Counted from the first letter of the stretch, positions 1-12,634 are shown. The stretch: DNA of 64,000 nt from Monoplex corrugatus (GCA_030674185.1 CM060305.1:171596834-171660833), one strand, 5' to 3'. Notes: a model not told the origin generated them from the sequence alone. A program made the numbers and translations.

Positions 1-2
1 TA

Positions 3-36
<34 letters not shown>

Positions 37-37
37 A
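1..37. repeat. (TTA)n microsatellite
   Basis: Near-perfect ATT/TTA trinucleotide run at the window edge, directly abutting the 27-bp minisatellite. Several LINE copies elsewhere in the window end in ATT runs, so this could be the tail of an element lying outside the window. Confidence 0.9.
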
Positions 38-1291
38 GTCTTTGTATTGAGTGTGTATCATGGTGTCTTTGTATTAAGTCTTTGTATTGAGTGTGTATCA
101 TGGTGTCTTTGTATTAAGAGTGTATCATGGTGTCTTTGTATTAAGTGTGTATCATGGTGTCTTTGTATTAAGAGTGTATCATGGTGTCTTTGTATTAAGA
201 GTGTATCATGGTGTCTTTGTATTGAGTGTGTACCATGGTGTCTTTGTATTAAGTCTTTGTATTGAGTGTGTATCATGGTGTCTTTGTATTAAGAATGTAT
301 CATGGTGTCTTTGTATTAAGAGTGTATCACGGTGTCTTTGTATTAAGAGTGTATCAGTGTCTTTGTATTGAGTGTGTATCATGGTGTCTTTGTATTAAGA
401 ATGTATCATGGTGTCTTTGTATTAAGTGTGTATCATGGTGTCTTTGTATTAAGTCTTTGTATTGAGTGTGTATCATGGTGTCTTTGTATTAAGAGTGTAT
501 CATGGTGACTTTGTATTAAGAATGTATCATGGTGTCTTTGTATTAAGTGTGTATCATGGTGTCTTTGTATTAAGTCTTTGTATTAAGAGTGTATCATGGT
601 GTCTTTGTATTAAGAGTGTATCATGGTGTCTTTGTATTAAGAGTGTATCATGGTGTCTTTGTATTGAGTGTGTATCATGGTGTCTTTGTATTAAGTCTTT
701 GTATTGAGTGTGTATCATGGTGTCTTTGTATTAAGAGTGTATCATGGTGTCTGTATTAAGAGTGTATCATGGTGTCTTTGTATTAAGAATGTATCATGGT
801 GTCTTTGTATTAAGAATGTATCATGGTGTCTTTGTATTAAGTGTGTATCATGGTGTCTTTGTATTAAGTCTTTGTATTGAGTGTGTATCATGGTGTCTTT
901 GTATTAAGAGTGTATCATGGTGACTTTGTATTAAGAATGTATCATGGTGTCTTTGTATTAAGTGTGTATTATGGTGTCTTTGTATTAAGTCTTTGTATTA
1001 AGAGTGTATCATGGTGTCTTTGTATTAAGAGTGTATCATGGTGTCTTTGTATTGAGTGTGTATCATGGTGTCTTTGTATTAAGAGTGTATCATGGTGTCT
1101 GTATTAAGAGTGTATCATGGTGTCTTTGTATTAAGAATGTATCATGGTGTCTTTGTATTAAGAATATATCATGGTGTCTTTGTATTAAGAATATATCATG
1201 GTGTCTTTGTATTAAGAGTGTATCATGGTGTCTTTGTATTAAGAGTGTATCATGGTGTCTTTGTATTAAGAGTGTATCATGGTGTCTTTGT
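38..1291. repeat. 27-bp minisatellite
   Basis: About 45 head-to-tail units containing GTATCATGGTGTCTTTGTAT. Variants differ by GAG/GTG/GAA at the unit joint and by an occasional extra TCTTTGTATTAAG segment. Because 27 is divisible by three, both strands stay open for long stretches (YHGVFVL-type or IQRHHDT-type peptides). These are repeat translations, not genes. Confidence 0.95.
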
Positions 1292-1317
1292 ACTGTCTGC
1301 TATTGTACTGACATCTT

Positions 1318-1818
1318 AGGGTATATCACGGTGATATTGTGTCGCCTTCTGAGGTATATCGTGGTGACGTTATCTCGTCTTCTGAGGGTATATCGTGGTA
1401 CCGATATATCGCCTTCTGAGGGTATATCGTGGTACCGATATATCGCCTTCTGAGGATATATCGTGGTACCGTTATATTGCCTTCTGAGGGTATATCGTGG
1501 TACTGTTATATTGCCTTCTGAGGGTATATCGTGGTACTGTTATATTGCCTTCTGAGGGTATATCGTGGTGCTGTTATATTGCCTTCTGAGGGTATATCGT
1601 GGTACTGTTATATTGCCTTCTGAGGTATATCGTGGTACTGTTATATTGCCTTCTGAGGGTATATCGTGGTGCTGTTATATTGCCTTCTGAGGTATATCGT
1701 GGTACCGTTATATTGCCCTCTGAGGGTATATCGTGGTACTGTTATATTGCCTTCTGAGGTATATCGTGATACCGTTATATTGCCTTCTGAGGGTATATCG
1801 TGGTGCCGTTATATTGCC
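1318..1818. repeat. 34-bp minisatellite
   Basis: About 15 units built on GGTATATCGTGGTACTGTTA followed by TATTGCCTTCTGAG; some units are 33 bp because one G is missing. The array abuts the left part of the Ty3/gypsy remnant at about 1819. Confidence 0.93.
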
Positions 1819-2640
1819 TTGTCCTATACGTTTCTGGCACAACATCCCTAGCTCGATGGAATCAGTGTTCCTCTTAAAGAACGCATCGTCTCGGATTCTG
1901 AAACAATTTTCTGTTCTTCCAAAAGCGTTTGGCATGTTGTGAGGCTAAAACATCTCTACTTCATCAGGGCTTCGTTCACCTTGCAAGTGGTTGATGACCC
2001 GGTGCAGGTCCTCGTCCTATTCCTGCAACTCCTGGGCTTCTCGTAAGGTGAATCCCCAGTAAGAAGGGATTCCTGCTGTCGCTTCACGAGCTAATTCCAC
2101 CCTGCATGGCTTTCTGTTTTTTGCCTGATTGCAATGCATCTCAATATCGAAGCTGAAACTTTCCATGCAGCCTCTCCAACGGTCAGAGAATTTGACCCTG
2201 AGGCAATCCGAACCCCAATCCCTTTCTGACAATTCCCCTGCATCTGGGAGCATTCTGTTACCAAGGCCAACTCCACTGAAACCCGCCCCAGGAATTCCGC
2301 CCGCACTGTAAGCGAAAATTGTCAGGAAACAATCTCTGTGAGGAGAACCCGTCTCCTGAGCACACTGTCTCCTGCCTGCCTGTCTTGAGCCTCCTGTTCT
2401 GTTCTCCAACAACCAAGAGATCACATAGTATCTGATTTGGAACCCACGATTAAGTGGCCAAACCGGCGTGTGTATTCCTTGAGCGCACGCAGAAACCATT
2501 AGCAGCACTTCCACAGTGAACAGGTGAGTTAACAAATTCTCCCCACTATAGCATGTATGCCAGTTCCTACCTGAAGCCCAAGAAATTATCATGCACACTT
2601 TCAGGGCATTCAGTAAGACTACAAATGACTTCACAGCGAT
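1819..2640 (-). pseudogene. Ty3/gypsy pol remnant, linker before integrase (left part)
   Basis: On the minus strand, conceptual translation gives a stretch containing LREAQE, then DEDLHRVINHLQG, then AFGRTENCFRIRDDAFFKR. This resembles the linker between RNase H and integrase in Ty3/gypsy polyproteins, where an 'REAQ..D..L..V..WL' segment precedes '..W..L.l.dgvLyR'. It is broken by stops (one after RELQE near 2017 and another in the EMF*PHN segment). It is collinear with the reverse transcriptase and RNase H remnant at 5681-7512, from which the 49-50 bp array separates it. No integrase zinc finger or DDE core is seen; the 34-bp minisatellite begins where integrase would be expected. The upstream part of the 205-codon ORF at 2017-2634 is not recognisable on its own. 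Confidence 0.5.
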
Positions 2641-5600
2641 GTACTATAGAACTGGCATGCACATGCACAGAACGTGCAAGAAAACTGTTGTAGGATGAAC
2701 ACAGGAACTGGCATACATGCTTGTAGGGTGCACACTGTTATAGGATGTACACAGGAACTGGCATACATGCCTATAGGTTGTCACTGTTATAGGATATATA
2801 CAGGAACTGGCATACATGCCTGTAGGGTGCACACTGTTATAGCATGTATACAGGAACTGGCATACAATGCCTATAGGTTGTCACTGTTATTACGATGTAC
2901 GCAGGAACTGGCAGACATGCCTGTAGGTGCACACTGTTATAGGATGTATACAGGAACTGGCATACATGCCTGTAGGTTGTCACTGTTATAGGAATTACAC
3001 AGGAACTGGCATACATGCCTGTAGGTGCACACTGTTATACGAATGTACACAGGAACTGGCATACATGCCTGTAGGGTGCACACTGTTATAGGATGTACGC
3101 AGGAACTGGCAGACATGCCTGTAGGTTGTCACTGTTATAGGATGTACACAGGAACTGCATGCATGCCTGTAGGTTGTCACTGGCATACATGCCTGTAGGG
3201 TGCTTACTGTTATTATGTGTACACAGGAACTGGCAGACATGCCTGTAGGTTGTCACTGTTATAGGATGTACACAGGAACTGGCATATATGCCTGTAGGGT
3301 GCACACTGTTATAGGATGTACACAGGAACTGGCATACATGTGTGTAGGTTGTCACTGTTTAAGATGTACACAGGAACTGGCATACATGTGTGTAGGTTGT
3401 CACTGTTATAGGATGTACACAGGAACTGGCATACATGCCTGTAGGGTGCACACTGTTATAGGATGTACACAGGAACCGGCAGACATGCCTGTAGGGTGCA
3501 CACTGTTATTATGTGTACACAGGAACTGGCAGACATGCCTGTAGGGTGCTCACTGTTATAGGATGTACACAGGAACTGGCATACATGCCTGTAGGGTGCA
3601 CACTGTTATAAGATGTACACAGGAACTGGCATACATGCCTGTAGGGTGCACATTGTTATAAGATGTACACAGGAACTGGCATACATGTGTGTAGGTTGTC
3701 ACTGTTTTAAGATGTACACAGGAACTGGCATACATGCCTGTAGGTTGTCACTGTTATAAGATGTACACAGGAACTGGCATACATGTCTGTAGGGTGCACA
3801 CTATTATAGGATGTACACAGGAATTGGCATACATGGCTGTAGGGTGCTCACTGTTACAGGATGTACACAGCAACTGGCATACATGCCTGTAGGGTGCACA
3901 CTGTTATAGGATGTATTACAGGAACTGGCATACATGCCTGTAGGTTGTCACTGTTTTAGGATGTACACAGAAACTAGCATATATGCCTGTAGGGTGCACA
4001 CTGTTATAAGATGTACACAGAAACTGGCATGCATGTGTGTAGGTTGTCACTGTTTTAAGATGTACACAGGAACTGGCATACATGCCTGTAGGGTGCAGAC
4101 TGTTATAGGATGTACACAGGAACTGGCATACATGCCTGTAGGATGCACATTGTTATAAGATGTACACAGGAACTGGCATACATGCCTGTAGGGTGCAAAC
4201 TGTCATAGGATGTACACAGGAACTGGCATACATGCCTGTAGCGTACACACTGTCATAGGATGTACACAGGAACTGGCATCATGCCTGTAGGGTGCACACT
4301 GTCATAGGATGTACACAGGAACTGGCATCATGCCTGTAGGTGCACACTGTCATAGGATGTACACAGAACTGGCATCATGCCTGTAGGTGCACACTGTCAT
4401 AGATGTACACAGGAACTGGCATACATGCCTGTAGGGTGCACACTGTTATAAGATGTACACAGGAACTGGCATACATGCCTGTAGGATGCACATTGTTATA
4501 AGATGTACACAGGAACTGGCATACATGCCTGTAGGGTGCACATTGTTATAAGATGTACACAGGAACTGGCATACATGCCTGTAGGGTGCACATTGTTATA
4601 AGATGTACACAGGAACTGGCATACATGCCTGTAGGATGCACATTGTTATAAGATGTATACAGGAACTGGCATACATGTCTGTCGGATACACACTGTTATA
4701 ACATGTATACAGGAACTGGCATACATGCCTGTAGGGTGCACATTGTTATAGGATGTACACAGGAACTGGCATACATGCCTCTAGGTTGTCACTGTTATAG
4801 GATGTACACAGGAACTGGCATACATGTCTGTAGGTTGTCACTGTTATAGGATGTACACAGGAACTGGCATACATGCCTCTAGGTTGTCACTGTTATAGGA
4901 TGTACGCAGGAACCGGCATACATGCTCTAGGTTGTCACTGTTAAGGATGTACGTAGGAACTGGCATACATGCCTCTAGGTTGTCATTGTTATAGGATGTA
5001 CACAGGAACGGCATACATGCCTGTAGGATGCACATTGTTATAGGATGTACACAGGAACTGGCATACATTCCTGTAGGGTGCACACTGTTATAGGATGTAC
5101 AAGGAACTGGCATACATGCCTGTAGGTGCCACTGTTATAGGATGTACACAGGAACTGGCATACATGCCTGTAGGATGCATATTGTTATAGGATGTACACA
5201 GGAACTGGCATACATGTCCTGTAGGATGCACATTGTTAAGGATGTACACAGGAACTGGCATACATGTCTGTAGAGTGTACAATGTTATAGGATGTACACA
5301 GGAACTGGCATACATGTCTGTAGGATGCACATTGCTACAGGATGTACACAGGAACTGGCATACATGCCTGTAGGATGCACATTGTTATAGATGTACACAG
5401 GAACTGGCATACATGTCTGTAGGTGCACACTGTTATAGGATGTACACAGGAACTGGCATACATGTCTGTAGGGTGCACACTATTATAGGATGTACACAGG
5501 AACTGGCATACATGCCTGTAGGGTGCACACTGTTATAGGATGTACACAGGAACTGGCATACATGTCTGTAGAGTGCTCACTGTTACAGGATGTACACAGG

Positions 5601-5680
5601 TACTGGCATACATGCCTCTAAGTTGTCACTGTTATAGGATGTACACAGGAACTGGCATGCATGCCTGTAGGGTGCACGAG
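2641..5680. repeat. 49-50 bp minisatellite, about 60 units
   Basis: Units contain GGATGTACACAGGAACTGGC and then ATACATGCCTGTAGG, followed by either GTGCACACTGTTATA or TTGTCACTGTTATA, so two subtypes alternate. Single-base deletions are frequent between 4270 and 4400. The array sits between two collinear parts of a degenerate Ty3/gypsy pol. ORFs in it (HACRVHTVIGCTQELAYMP type) are repeat translations. Confidence 0.96.
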
Positions 5681-7512
5681 AGAACTGACAGGAGCTTCGT
5701 GACAACACTCCAGAAAATCTTGCGCAGGTACTGTAACTTCTCTTCTGGCTTGGAATCTTGCAGAAACCAGAACACTACATGTAGATCTTCCAAGGAATTC
5801 AGCCCCCTGTCATAGATGTTCATGAACTTTCGGAAGGAACTTGTCATGCTTGCTTCCTGTGACCTTGATACAAGGAAGAAACCAAAACTTATCCACTGTC
5901 ATCACCTTTGGGAAAACACTGGCCAAAAGATCCTTCCCTATGTATGGTGTGCCTACCTTCAAGCATGAAATTCATCATGTCACCATGTTTCTTCCTTTCC
6001 GGCCTCATGGCAGCATTCCCCATGGCTGTCACCGTGGACCCCACCTCGCTAACCTCAACAACCTTCTGTATGAACTCTCCCCACTGTTCATCAGCTCTAC
6101 AGCAATAGTGACGTCCAGCACAGGGCAAGTTTTCTGGGTTGATACTTGCGACGTATGAATGAATCCATGACAAGGTATCTGCATTCCCATACCTCGCTTC
6201 AGACCAATGCTTTATGGTCATATTATGGCACTCAGACAACTCCTCCATCCATCGAGCCAGCTGACCTTACAGGTTCTGAAAATGTAAGCGTCACATGAGG
6301 CTTGAGTCGCTGCTCATGACAGCGAAAAGTCTGCCCACCTAATAGTACATGTACTTGTATTGCCTTGTGAACGCGATGTCATCAGATCTTTGCAGATTAT
6401 GCAGTATCTTTTCTGCCTTGAGGTGAGGGTGAAACTGCTGTAGACTATGACTTTCACCACACCTACCTGCACTTGAATCAACATAGCCTCTATATCGCTG
6501 TGTCTAAATTGAGTGGTTATGTGTGGGAAAGCTAGCACAAGACAGTTCTATTAGAACTTTTCTTACAGCTTCAAAGGCTTGTTGCTGTTGCTTTCTCCAC
6601 TGCAAGTTGTTTCTGTCTGTTGGGCGCTTCAATGGATGGGTTGTTTTTGATGACATCAGGACGAACATTTGATGGTAGCTGCTGAAAACAAAGAACCAGT
6701 CAACTTTCTTGGAACATGAGGCCAGTCAGTCACTGTCTTACTGTCATAATCTGACATTGCCAGAATCTTCTTTCTGACCACTCTGTCCACCAGCTTCACC
6801 GCAGTCTTGAAGAGCTGGCGTTTTCAAGTTTCAGTTTCATCCCAGGATGCTGGAATCTTTCAAGCACTACAGTAAAATTCAGTAGATGATCATTGAAACT
6901 CTCGCCCAGGACCAAAATGGCACCTAGAAAGGCGAGGATGGTCTTCCCTGTCAGGCCTTTCATGATGAAACTGGCCACGTGAGCAAACGTCACAGGAGCG
7001 TTGTCAACCTAAAAGTCCATCCAGACGTGTCCATAAGTCCATACTTTGCCAGGAACGCCATTTTTGGTGATCAGACACTGACATTAACTTGCCGATCAGA
7101 CACTTTGACATTAACTTGCCGATCAGACACTTTGACATTAACTTGCCGATCAGACACTTTGACATTAACTTGCCGATCAGACACTTTGACATGTACTTGC
7201 CGATCAGACACTTTGACATTAACTTGCCGATCAGACACTTTGACATTAACTTGCCGATCAGACACTTTGACATTAACTTGCCGATTAGACACTTTGACAT
7301 GTACTTGCCAATAAGCATTGTTGGCATCTTGCTCTGAAAACCAAACACTTCCTTACAGTGTGTCCATGCAGTCCTCAACCAAGGGTAGTGGGAAGGTATC
7401 ATTCATGGTTTTATTATTTTTTGCCCTGTTGTCGATGCATCATCTTAAAGATCCACCTTTCTTCTGGATCAATACTGGATCGGATGCCCACTCTAGAATG
7501 GACTGTTGTATG
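5681..7512 (-). pseudogene. degenerate Ty3/gypsy pol: reverse transcriptase, RNase H and linker
   Basis: Read on the minus strand from about 7512 downward, the frames show in order: WASDPVLIQKKGGSLR (RT start, usual form WASPVVLVRKKDGSLRF); PLPLVED and NNAYWQV; then NAPVTF and KGLTGKTILAFLGAILVLG. The last is the YLDDILV active site with the Asp pair replaced by Gly-Ala. Next come LQWRKQQQQAFEAVR near 6590, KVIVYSSFTLTSRQKRYC near 6420 (RNase H, usual form VIaYaSRtL...E.rYc), and ARWMEELS with YGNADTLSWI near 6190. A Cys-containing linker (ENLPCAGRHYCCRA) follows near 6100. Several stops and frameshifts are present and the active site is lost, so it is inactive. A 27-bp array interrupts the RT domain. 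The element is 5'-truncated near 7512, where a dispersed repeat begins. Confidence 0.82.
7070..7312. repeat. 27-bp minisatellite inside the gypsy RT domain
   Basis: Nine nearly identical units TTGCCGATCAGACACTTTGA plus CATTAAC (or CATGTAC). On the minus strand each unit adds nine codons reading QVNVKVSDR. The array lies exactly between the conserved YWQV and the D(R/H).K.AF segments of the reverse transcriptase. Confidence 0.95.
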
Positions 7513-8192
7513 AATGTATGTATGTATGTCTGTGTGCGGGCATGTGGGTATATGCATGTGTTATTGTTATTTGTTATTTTCATCTCTTACGTGTTTATTT
7601 ATCTGCATACTCTTTACTTTGTAGTTATTTATTCACATACTTACATACTTCCTGTTTACTTACTTCCTGTTTACTTACTTACTCACTGACTCATTACTTA
7701 CTAGCTTGCTTACTCACTCACTTACTTACACACCTATCTATGATTAAGAAAATATTGTCTTCACCTAGTTAATAGACAGCTGAGTATTTCGGCATTAATT
7801 GGGGAGAGGGGGGGGGTCTGCCATGTGAGACGAGTTTATACAGACTAGCTAGATGTGTTGTGATTAAGACCTTTAATCATTTATTTATTTACTTTATATG
7901 TATGATCCTTTTTTGAAGGTAAGATACACACATACACATGTCACTTACATGTAACCAAGATTATTCCAGTGGTAGGCTGATAAAATACCAGTATAATATA
8001 CATGTATAGACTAGGTAAAACATAGTCTAGGCAGGACCTCAGGACCTGGCCAGCTCATGGGTTATGCGCAGGCTTAAGGCTTGTGCCATGATCACCATAC
8101 GCATGGCATCTGTGACGTTAGTGCATATGGAATTCATTCCTAGCGCGGAGACGTCATCTTGAGAAACTGAAACCGAAACTGAAACTGTAACT
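7513..8192 (+). repeat. dispersed repeat R1, copy 1 (about 650 bp)
   Basis: Closely matches 25217-25867 along its whole length: a TATG-rich start, a CTTACT-rich stretch, GATTAAGAAAA, ATTATTCCAGTGGTA, a hairpin around TAGACTA..TAGTCTA, CAGGACCTGGCCAGCTCATG, GCGGAGACGTCATCTTGAG, and a (GAAACT)n-like 3' tail. The last 160-180 bp also match 43825-43998. No ORF is evident. The oligonucleotide tail and the copy number suggest a nonautonomous retroposon. The family is not one I recognise. Confidence 0.75.
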
Positions 8193-8390
8193 GTATTTTC
8201 ATCATAATATTAGAGCTGACACGTTGTCTTCTGCCCACTCTTTGTTCTGTATTGTTCCTTCACTGTCTTCTTCTCGTATGTTTGTATGTTATGATTTGAT
8301 AATAATATTGTTTTGTAGGTACATGTATAGACATGTATTGCTTCACGTGCATTTGCCTTTATCTCATGCTCTTGTAATGCACTTGATTGA
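8193..8390. other. no feature seen
   Basis: Short anonymous spacer between repeat R1 and the CA microsatellite. I see no ORF or repeat structure here. Confidence 0.5.
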
Positions 8391-8399
8391 TTCACACAC

Positions 8400-8441
<42 letters not shown>

Positions 8442-8458
8442 ACACACGCACACACACA

Positions 8459-8505
<47 letters not shown>

Positions 8506-8654
8506 ACATACACACACATACGCACACACACACATGCACAAACACACACACATACAACACACACACACACACACGTACACACACACATACACACACACAT
8601 ACACATACACACACACACAACACACACACACACACACACGCACGCACACACACA

Positions 8655-8699
<45 letters not shown>

Positions 8700-8738
8700 T
8701 CAAACACACACACAAACACACACACACACACAAAATAT

Positions 8739-8776
<38 letters not shown>
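8391..8776. repeat. (CA)n and (TA)n compound microsatellite
   Basis: About 340 bp of CA dinucleotides with scattered TA, CG and AA interruptions, followed by about 40 bp of TA. Long open frames on both strands (HTHTHT or VCVCVC) are dinucleotide translations. Confidence 0.97.
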
Positions 8777-8779
<3 letters not shown>

Positions 8780-9207
8780 CTTGTCATATTTTGCAGATAT
8801 TATGCGTCTAGTGTGTCGGCTTCAGCCTGCACCGCTGGCTAGCACTGCTGCTTGCAGCCATGCAAAAAGAAGAGCAGAAGGCGTAAGTCTCTTCCTGCCA
8901 GTACATAGCCTCTCCATCAGCAAGCCCTACGCTGTGCCTCCTCGTGGCAACAGGCGGTAACTGAGCACCTCACGGACTCGGGCTGAATCTCGTAGGACTC
9001 GGAGGAGGTCTGGCCCCCAGACGTGAGGCACGCAGGCCCACCGGCGTGTGGATATGCCCTGGTGCCCACGAACCAGATCCCCAAGCTCTGGGTGAATAGC
9101 TCTACTGCCTTGTGGACATCTCGGGAGAGATTAAGGCTAGCGGAGAGACCGTACACAAACCGATGGAAGGCAATTGGAAACCACCATCGTAATTTTTCCC
9201 AGGTATC

Positions 9208-10302
9208 ATGGACAGAAACAGAAAAATGAATGAAGACAACGACGTGAATAGGTGCTCCTATGGAGCAGCTTCGTCCGGTGGGGACCGTCATGTGGCGCAG
9301 GTGACACCAGACCGTCAGCAAGTTACTGCGAACCCTAAACTCAGATTAAAAAACATCAAAATTGCAACATGTAATATAAGAACACTGTTGCAGAAGGGTA
9401 AATTAGAAAATATCAAAACAGAGATGGAAAGGCTTAACATTGGTATTTTAGGACTAGGGGAAGTGAGATGGAAGGGGGCAGGCATGATAACATCAGGAGA
9501 ATATACAATGATATACTCTGGTGGTAGAGGAGTAGGCATCATGATGGACAAAGACAAATCAAAAGCAGTTAAGGGATACTGAGCTGTGTCCGACAGAGTT
9601 TTGCTGGTCAAGTTGGGAGGCAAACCATTTGATATCAACATCATTCAGGTGTATGTACCAACATCCGAAAGTACTCAGGAAGACATCGACAACTTCTACG
9701 AAGTATTAGAGATGGCCAAAGTCCAATGTAAATCACAAGAAGTTACTGTAATAATGGGAGATTTTAATGCTAAAGTGGGACAGGATAAGGTGAAGGATAT
9801 AGTTGGACCTCATCGCCTTGGTACGCAAAATGAGAGGAGTGAGAAACTTGTAGAATGGGCACAGATGAATGAGTTCATAGTAGGAAACACCTGGTTTGAG
9901 CGACCAAACAGAAGAAAATGGACTTGGATGAGTCCAGGAGATAATACCAAAAATCAGATTGACTACATCCTGATCAACAAAAGATTTGGAAATTCTTTAC
10001 TGTCAGCAAAAACACTACCAGGCACAGACTGCAACAGTGACCACAATCCTGTAGTCGGAAGATTTAGACTGAAATTGAGGAAAAGGAAACAGACCCAAAA
10101 CAACATCAAATTAAACCTTGGACTCTTAAAGACAGATGAAGTGATACGTCAAAAATTTAATGTACATGTTCAAAACAAATTCAATGCTGTGGGAGACGTT
10201 GGTGACAGTGAGGAACAATGGACAAAGTTGAGAAGTTCGATAAATGAAGCTTGTGAAGAAATCCCTAGGGCAGATAGAAAAGCAAAAAAAAGAGCTGGAT
10301 GA
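9208..10302 (+). pseudogene. A1 endonuclease domain (broken by one stop)
   Basis: Apurinic/apyrimidinic-type endonuclease that would nick target DNA for target-primed reverse transcription. Visible motifs: IATCNIRTLLQKGK near 9360, LGLGEVRWKGAG near 9450, YVPTS near 9650, IMGDFNAKVG near 9755, NQIDYI near 9955, and SDHNPV near 10038. These are the expected catalytic Glu, Asp-Asn and Asp-His positions. A TGA at 9580-9582 replaces the Trp codon (KGYW) found in copies A5 and A8. The frame then shifts near 10299, before the RT linker. Start chosen at the first Met upstream of the conserved block; the true N-terminus is uncertain. Confidence 0.85.
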
Positions 10303-12166
10303 CTAATGAAATTTTGGGCTTGATGGAGGAAAGGAGGAAGGCAAAGAGAAACGAAGAGATCTACAGGAAGATAACCAAGGAGATCAGGAATAGGTGCAAT
10401 GAAGCTAAGGAAGCTTGGCTGGAAACAAAGTGCAAAGAAATAGAAGACCGACACAAAATGGATCCTCAGGGTATGTACAGACGAATTGAAGAAATTGTCC
10501 ACAGGAAAAATACATGCACATCAACTGGGTGCTTGAAATGGAAAGATGGCACGCTCATCATGGAAAAGGATAAAATATTAGACAGATTGGGAGAGTACAT
10601 TAAAGACCTTTTTGAGGATGACAGAAAAGAAGAACACAATATAAAAAAGAACTTTGAAGGACCACCCATAATGAAAGATGAAGTTAGAGCAGCACTGAAA
10701 AAGATGAAACCAGGAAAAGCCCCAGGACCAGACAACATTACTACAGAGATGATTGAAGCCCTGGAGGAATTTGGCATAGAAAAAATAACAGTCCTCCTAA
10801 ATGAAATTTACGACACTGGAAAAATCTCCAAAGATATATCAAAATCAATTTTCAGTGCACTTCCAAAGAAGACAGGGGCTATAGAATGCGAACTCCAACG
10901 CACAATCAGTTTGATGAGTCATGTAACAAAAATCCTGTTAAGAATAATCATGATGAGGACAAGGAATAGAATCAAAAGAGAAGTAGCAGAAGAACAGTGT
11001 GGATTTGTGGAAGGGAAAGGAACTATTAATGCCATATACATCCTAAGAACTATCGTAGACAGGTCAATTGAGATGAATACGGATTTGTATTTATGCTTTG
11101 TTGACTATACCAAGGCTTTCGATCGGGTACGACATGAAGAATTGATCAACCAACTGGAGAGACTCAATGTTGATGGAAAAGATCTACGAATAATCAGAAA
11201 TATGTACTGGGAACAAACAGCTGCAATGAGAATAGAAAACAATAATAGCTCTTTCCAAAACATCAAAAGAGGAGTCAGACAGGGTTGTGTTTTGTCACCA
11301 GATCTGTTTTCACTTTACAGAGAAAACATCATGAGAAACCTAGAAGAAGACCCTGGATTAAAGGTTGGAGGGAAAATGATAAACAACATTCGATACGCAG
11401 ATGACACCGTGCTAATTGCAGAAAGTGAAAGGGACCTACAAAATCTTGTGAATATACTAGAAATAGAAAGCAAAGGTAAGGGGCTGGAACTAAACAGCAA
11501 GAAGACTGAAGTCATGGGATCAGTAAAAAACATGAAATCCCCTCATGCAAAATAACAGCAAATGGCACAACCTTGACACAGGTTGATAAGTTTAAATACC
11601 TGGGAACGATCATTTCATCAGACGGCAGATGCACATCAGAAATAGCCGGCAGAATCGGCCAAGCCAAAACAGCATTTGGGAAGATGACAAGCATTCTTAC
11701 CAACAAATGCCTATCAATTAACATCAGGAAGAGAGTTCTTGAATGTCATATGGAACCAATACTGTTGTACGGATGTGAGGCGTGGACAGTAAACAAACAA
11801 GGCCAGAGCAGGATTGAGGCAGCCGAGGTGTGGTTTCTAAGAGGAATGTTGAGAGTTCCATGGACAGCAAAGAAAGCAAATGAGACAGTCTTGATGGAGG
11901 CAGACACAAGTAGATCACTCATAAGGAAGATTAGGAAAAGACAGGCAACATTTTTAGGCCATTTTATGAGGAAGGGGGATTTGGAGCACCTGGTCACAAC
12001 GGGAAAGCTGGAGGGAAAGAGAGCACCGGGTAGACCCAGGGAGAAAATGCTGGACGGACTTGCAGAGTGGCTGGGGACGAGGGGGGTGGGAGAGATGCTA
12101 GGGGCAACGAGAGATAGAGACAGATGGAAGTCCATGATCGCCAACGCCATGCGGCAGGGCACATGA
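10299..12166 (+). pseudogene. A1 reverse transcriptase and C-terminal domain (one frameshift)
   Basis: Continues the endonuclease ORF in another frame. RT palm motifs are visible: KAPGPDNIT near 10715, FVDYTKAFDRVRHEEL near 11098, RGVRQGCVLSP near 11268, and the active site YADDTVL near 11394. The frame breaks near 11540 (after MGSVKN) and resumes at 11573. The C-terminal part contains KYLGTIIS, LLYGCEAWT near 11765, and a basic region with KRAPGRPREK near 12020. It ends with NAMRQGT, whose stop TGA is the first unit of the tail. In the RTE family this protein synthesises cDNA at the nicked target. Confidence 0.88.
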
Positions 12167-12175
12167 TGATGATGA

Positions 12176-12360
<185 letters not shown>

Positions 12361-12560
12361 AGAAACTCTGGGGACAGCAGAAGGTCCTCAGAGGTGAAAC
12401 CCCTGTTAAGCAAGTGCTCCAGCCCTTAACTCCTGACACTCTAAGGCGTCCAGGCCGCATCCAGGTCATGACTCCTGGATGCCCCTCTGCTGCTGCTATT
12501 TTTTTAAAATAGAAATTTGTCCTTATACGGGAATCGAACCCGGGCATCATAGGTGTTCAG
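12361..12560 (-). repeat. tRNA-derived SINE remnant
   Basis: On the minus strand it carries GGGTTCGATTCCCG near 12528, a good match to the tRNA T-arm and RNA polymerase III B box. An unrelated body of about 160 bp follows. The A-box half is not clear, so it may be 5'-truncated. It ends at the TA microsatellite. Only one copy is visible here, so the family call rests on the B box alone. Confidence 0.45.
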
Positions 12561-12634
12561 GTTTCTCAATGCAAAAATCATCCTTTATAGATATATAACA
12601 TATGGAAATTGATATTTTATCATAACTATTTTTT

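Larger units (their letters stand above)
8795..12175 (+). mobile_element. RTE-family non-LTR retrotransposon, copy A1 (near full length)
   Basis: Reference copy for family A in this window, about 3.4 kb. The 5' region starts near GCGTCTAGTGTGTCGGCTTC and carries CTGGCTAGCACTGCTGCTTG. It is shared with copies A8, A3 and A10. An endonuclease/reverse-transcriptase ORF follows, and the element ends in a (TGA)n tail that begins with the stop codon, so there is essentially no 3' UTR. Domain order (apurinic-type endonuclease, RT, C-terminal region with a YGCEAWT motif) and wording resemble RTE-clade proteins annotated in insects and molluscs as endonuclease-reverse transcriptase. One stop and two frameshifts make it non-autonomous. 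Confidence 0.88.

Noticed and set aside
8210..8787. Long VCVCVC/HTHTHT ORFs
   Set aside because: Dinucleotide CA/GT repeat translations.
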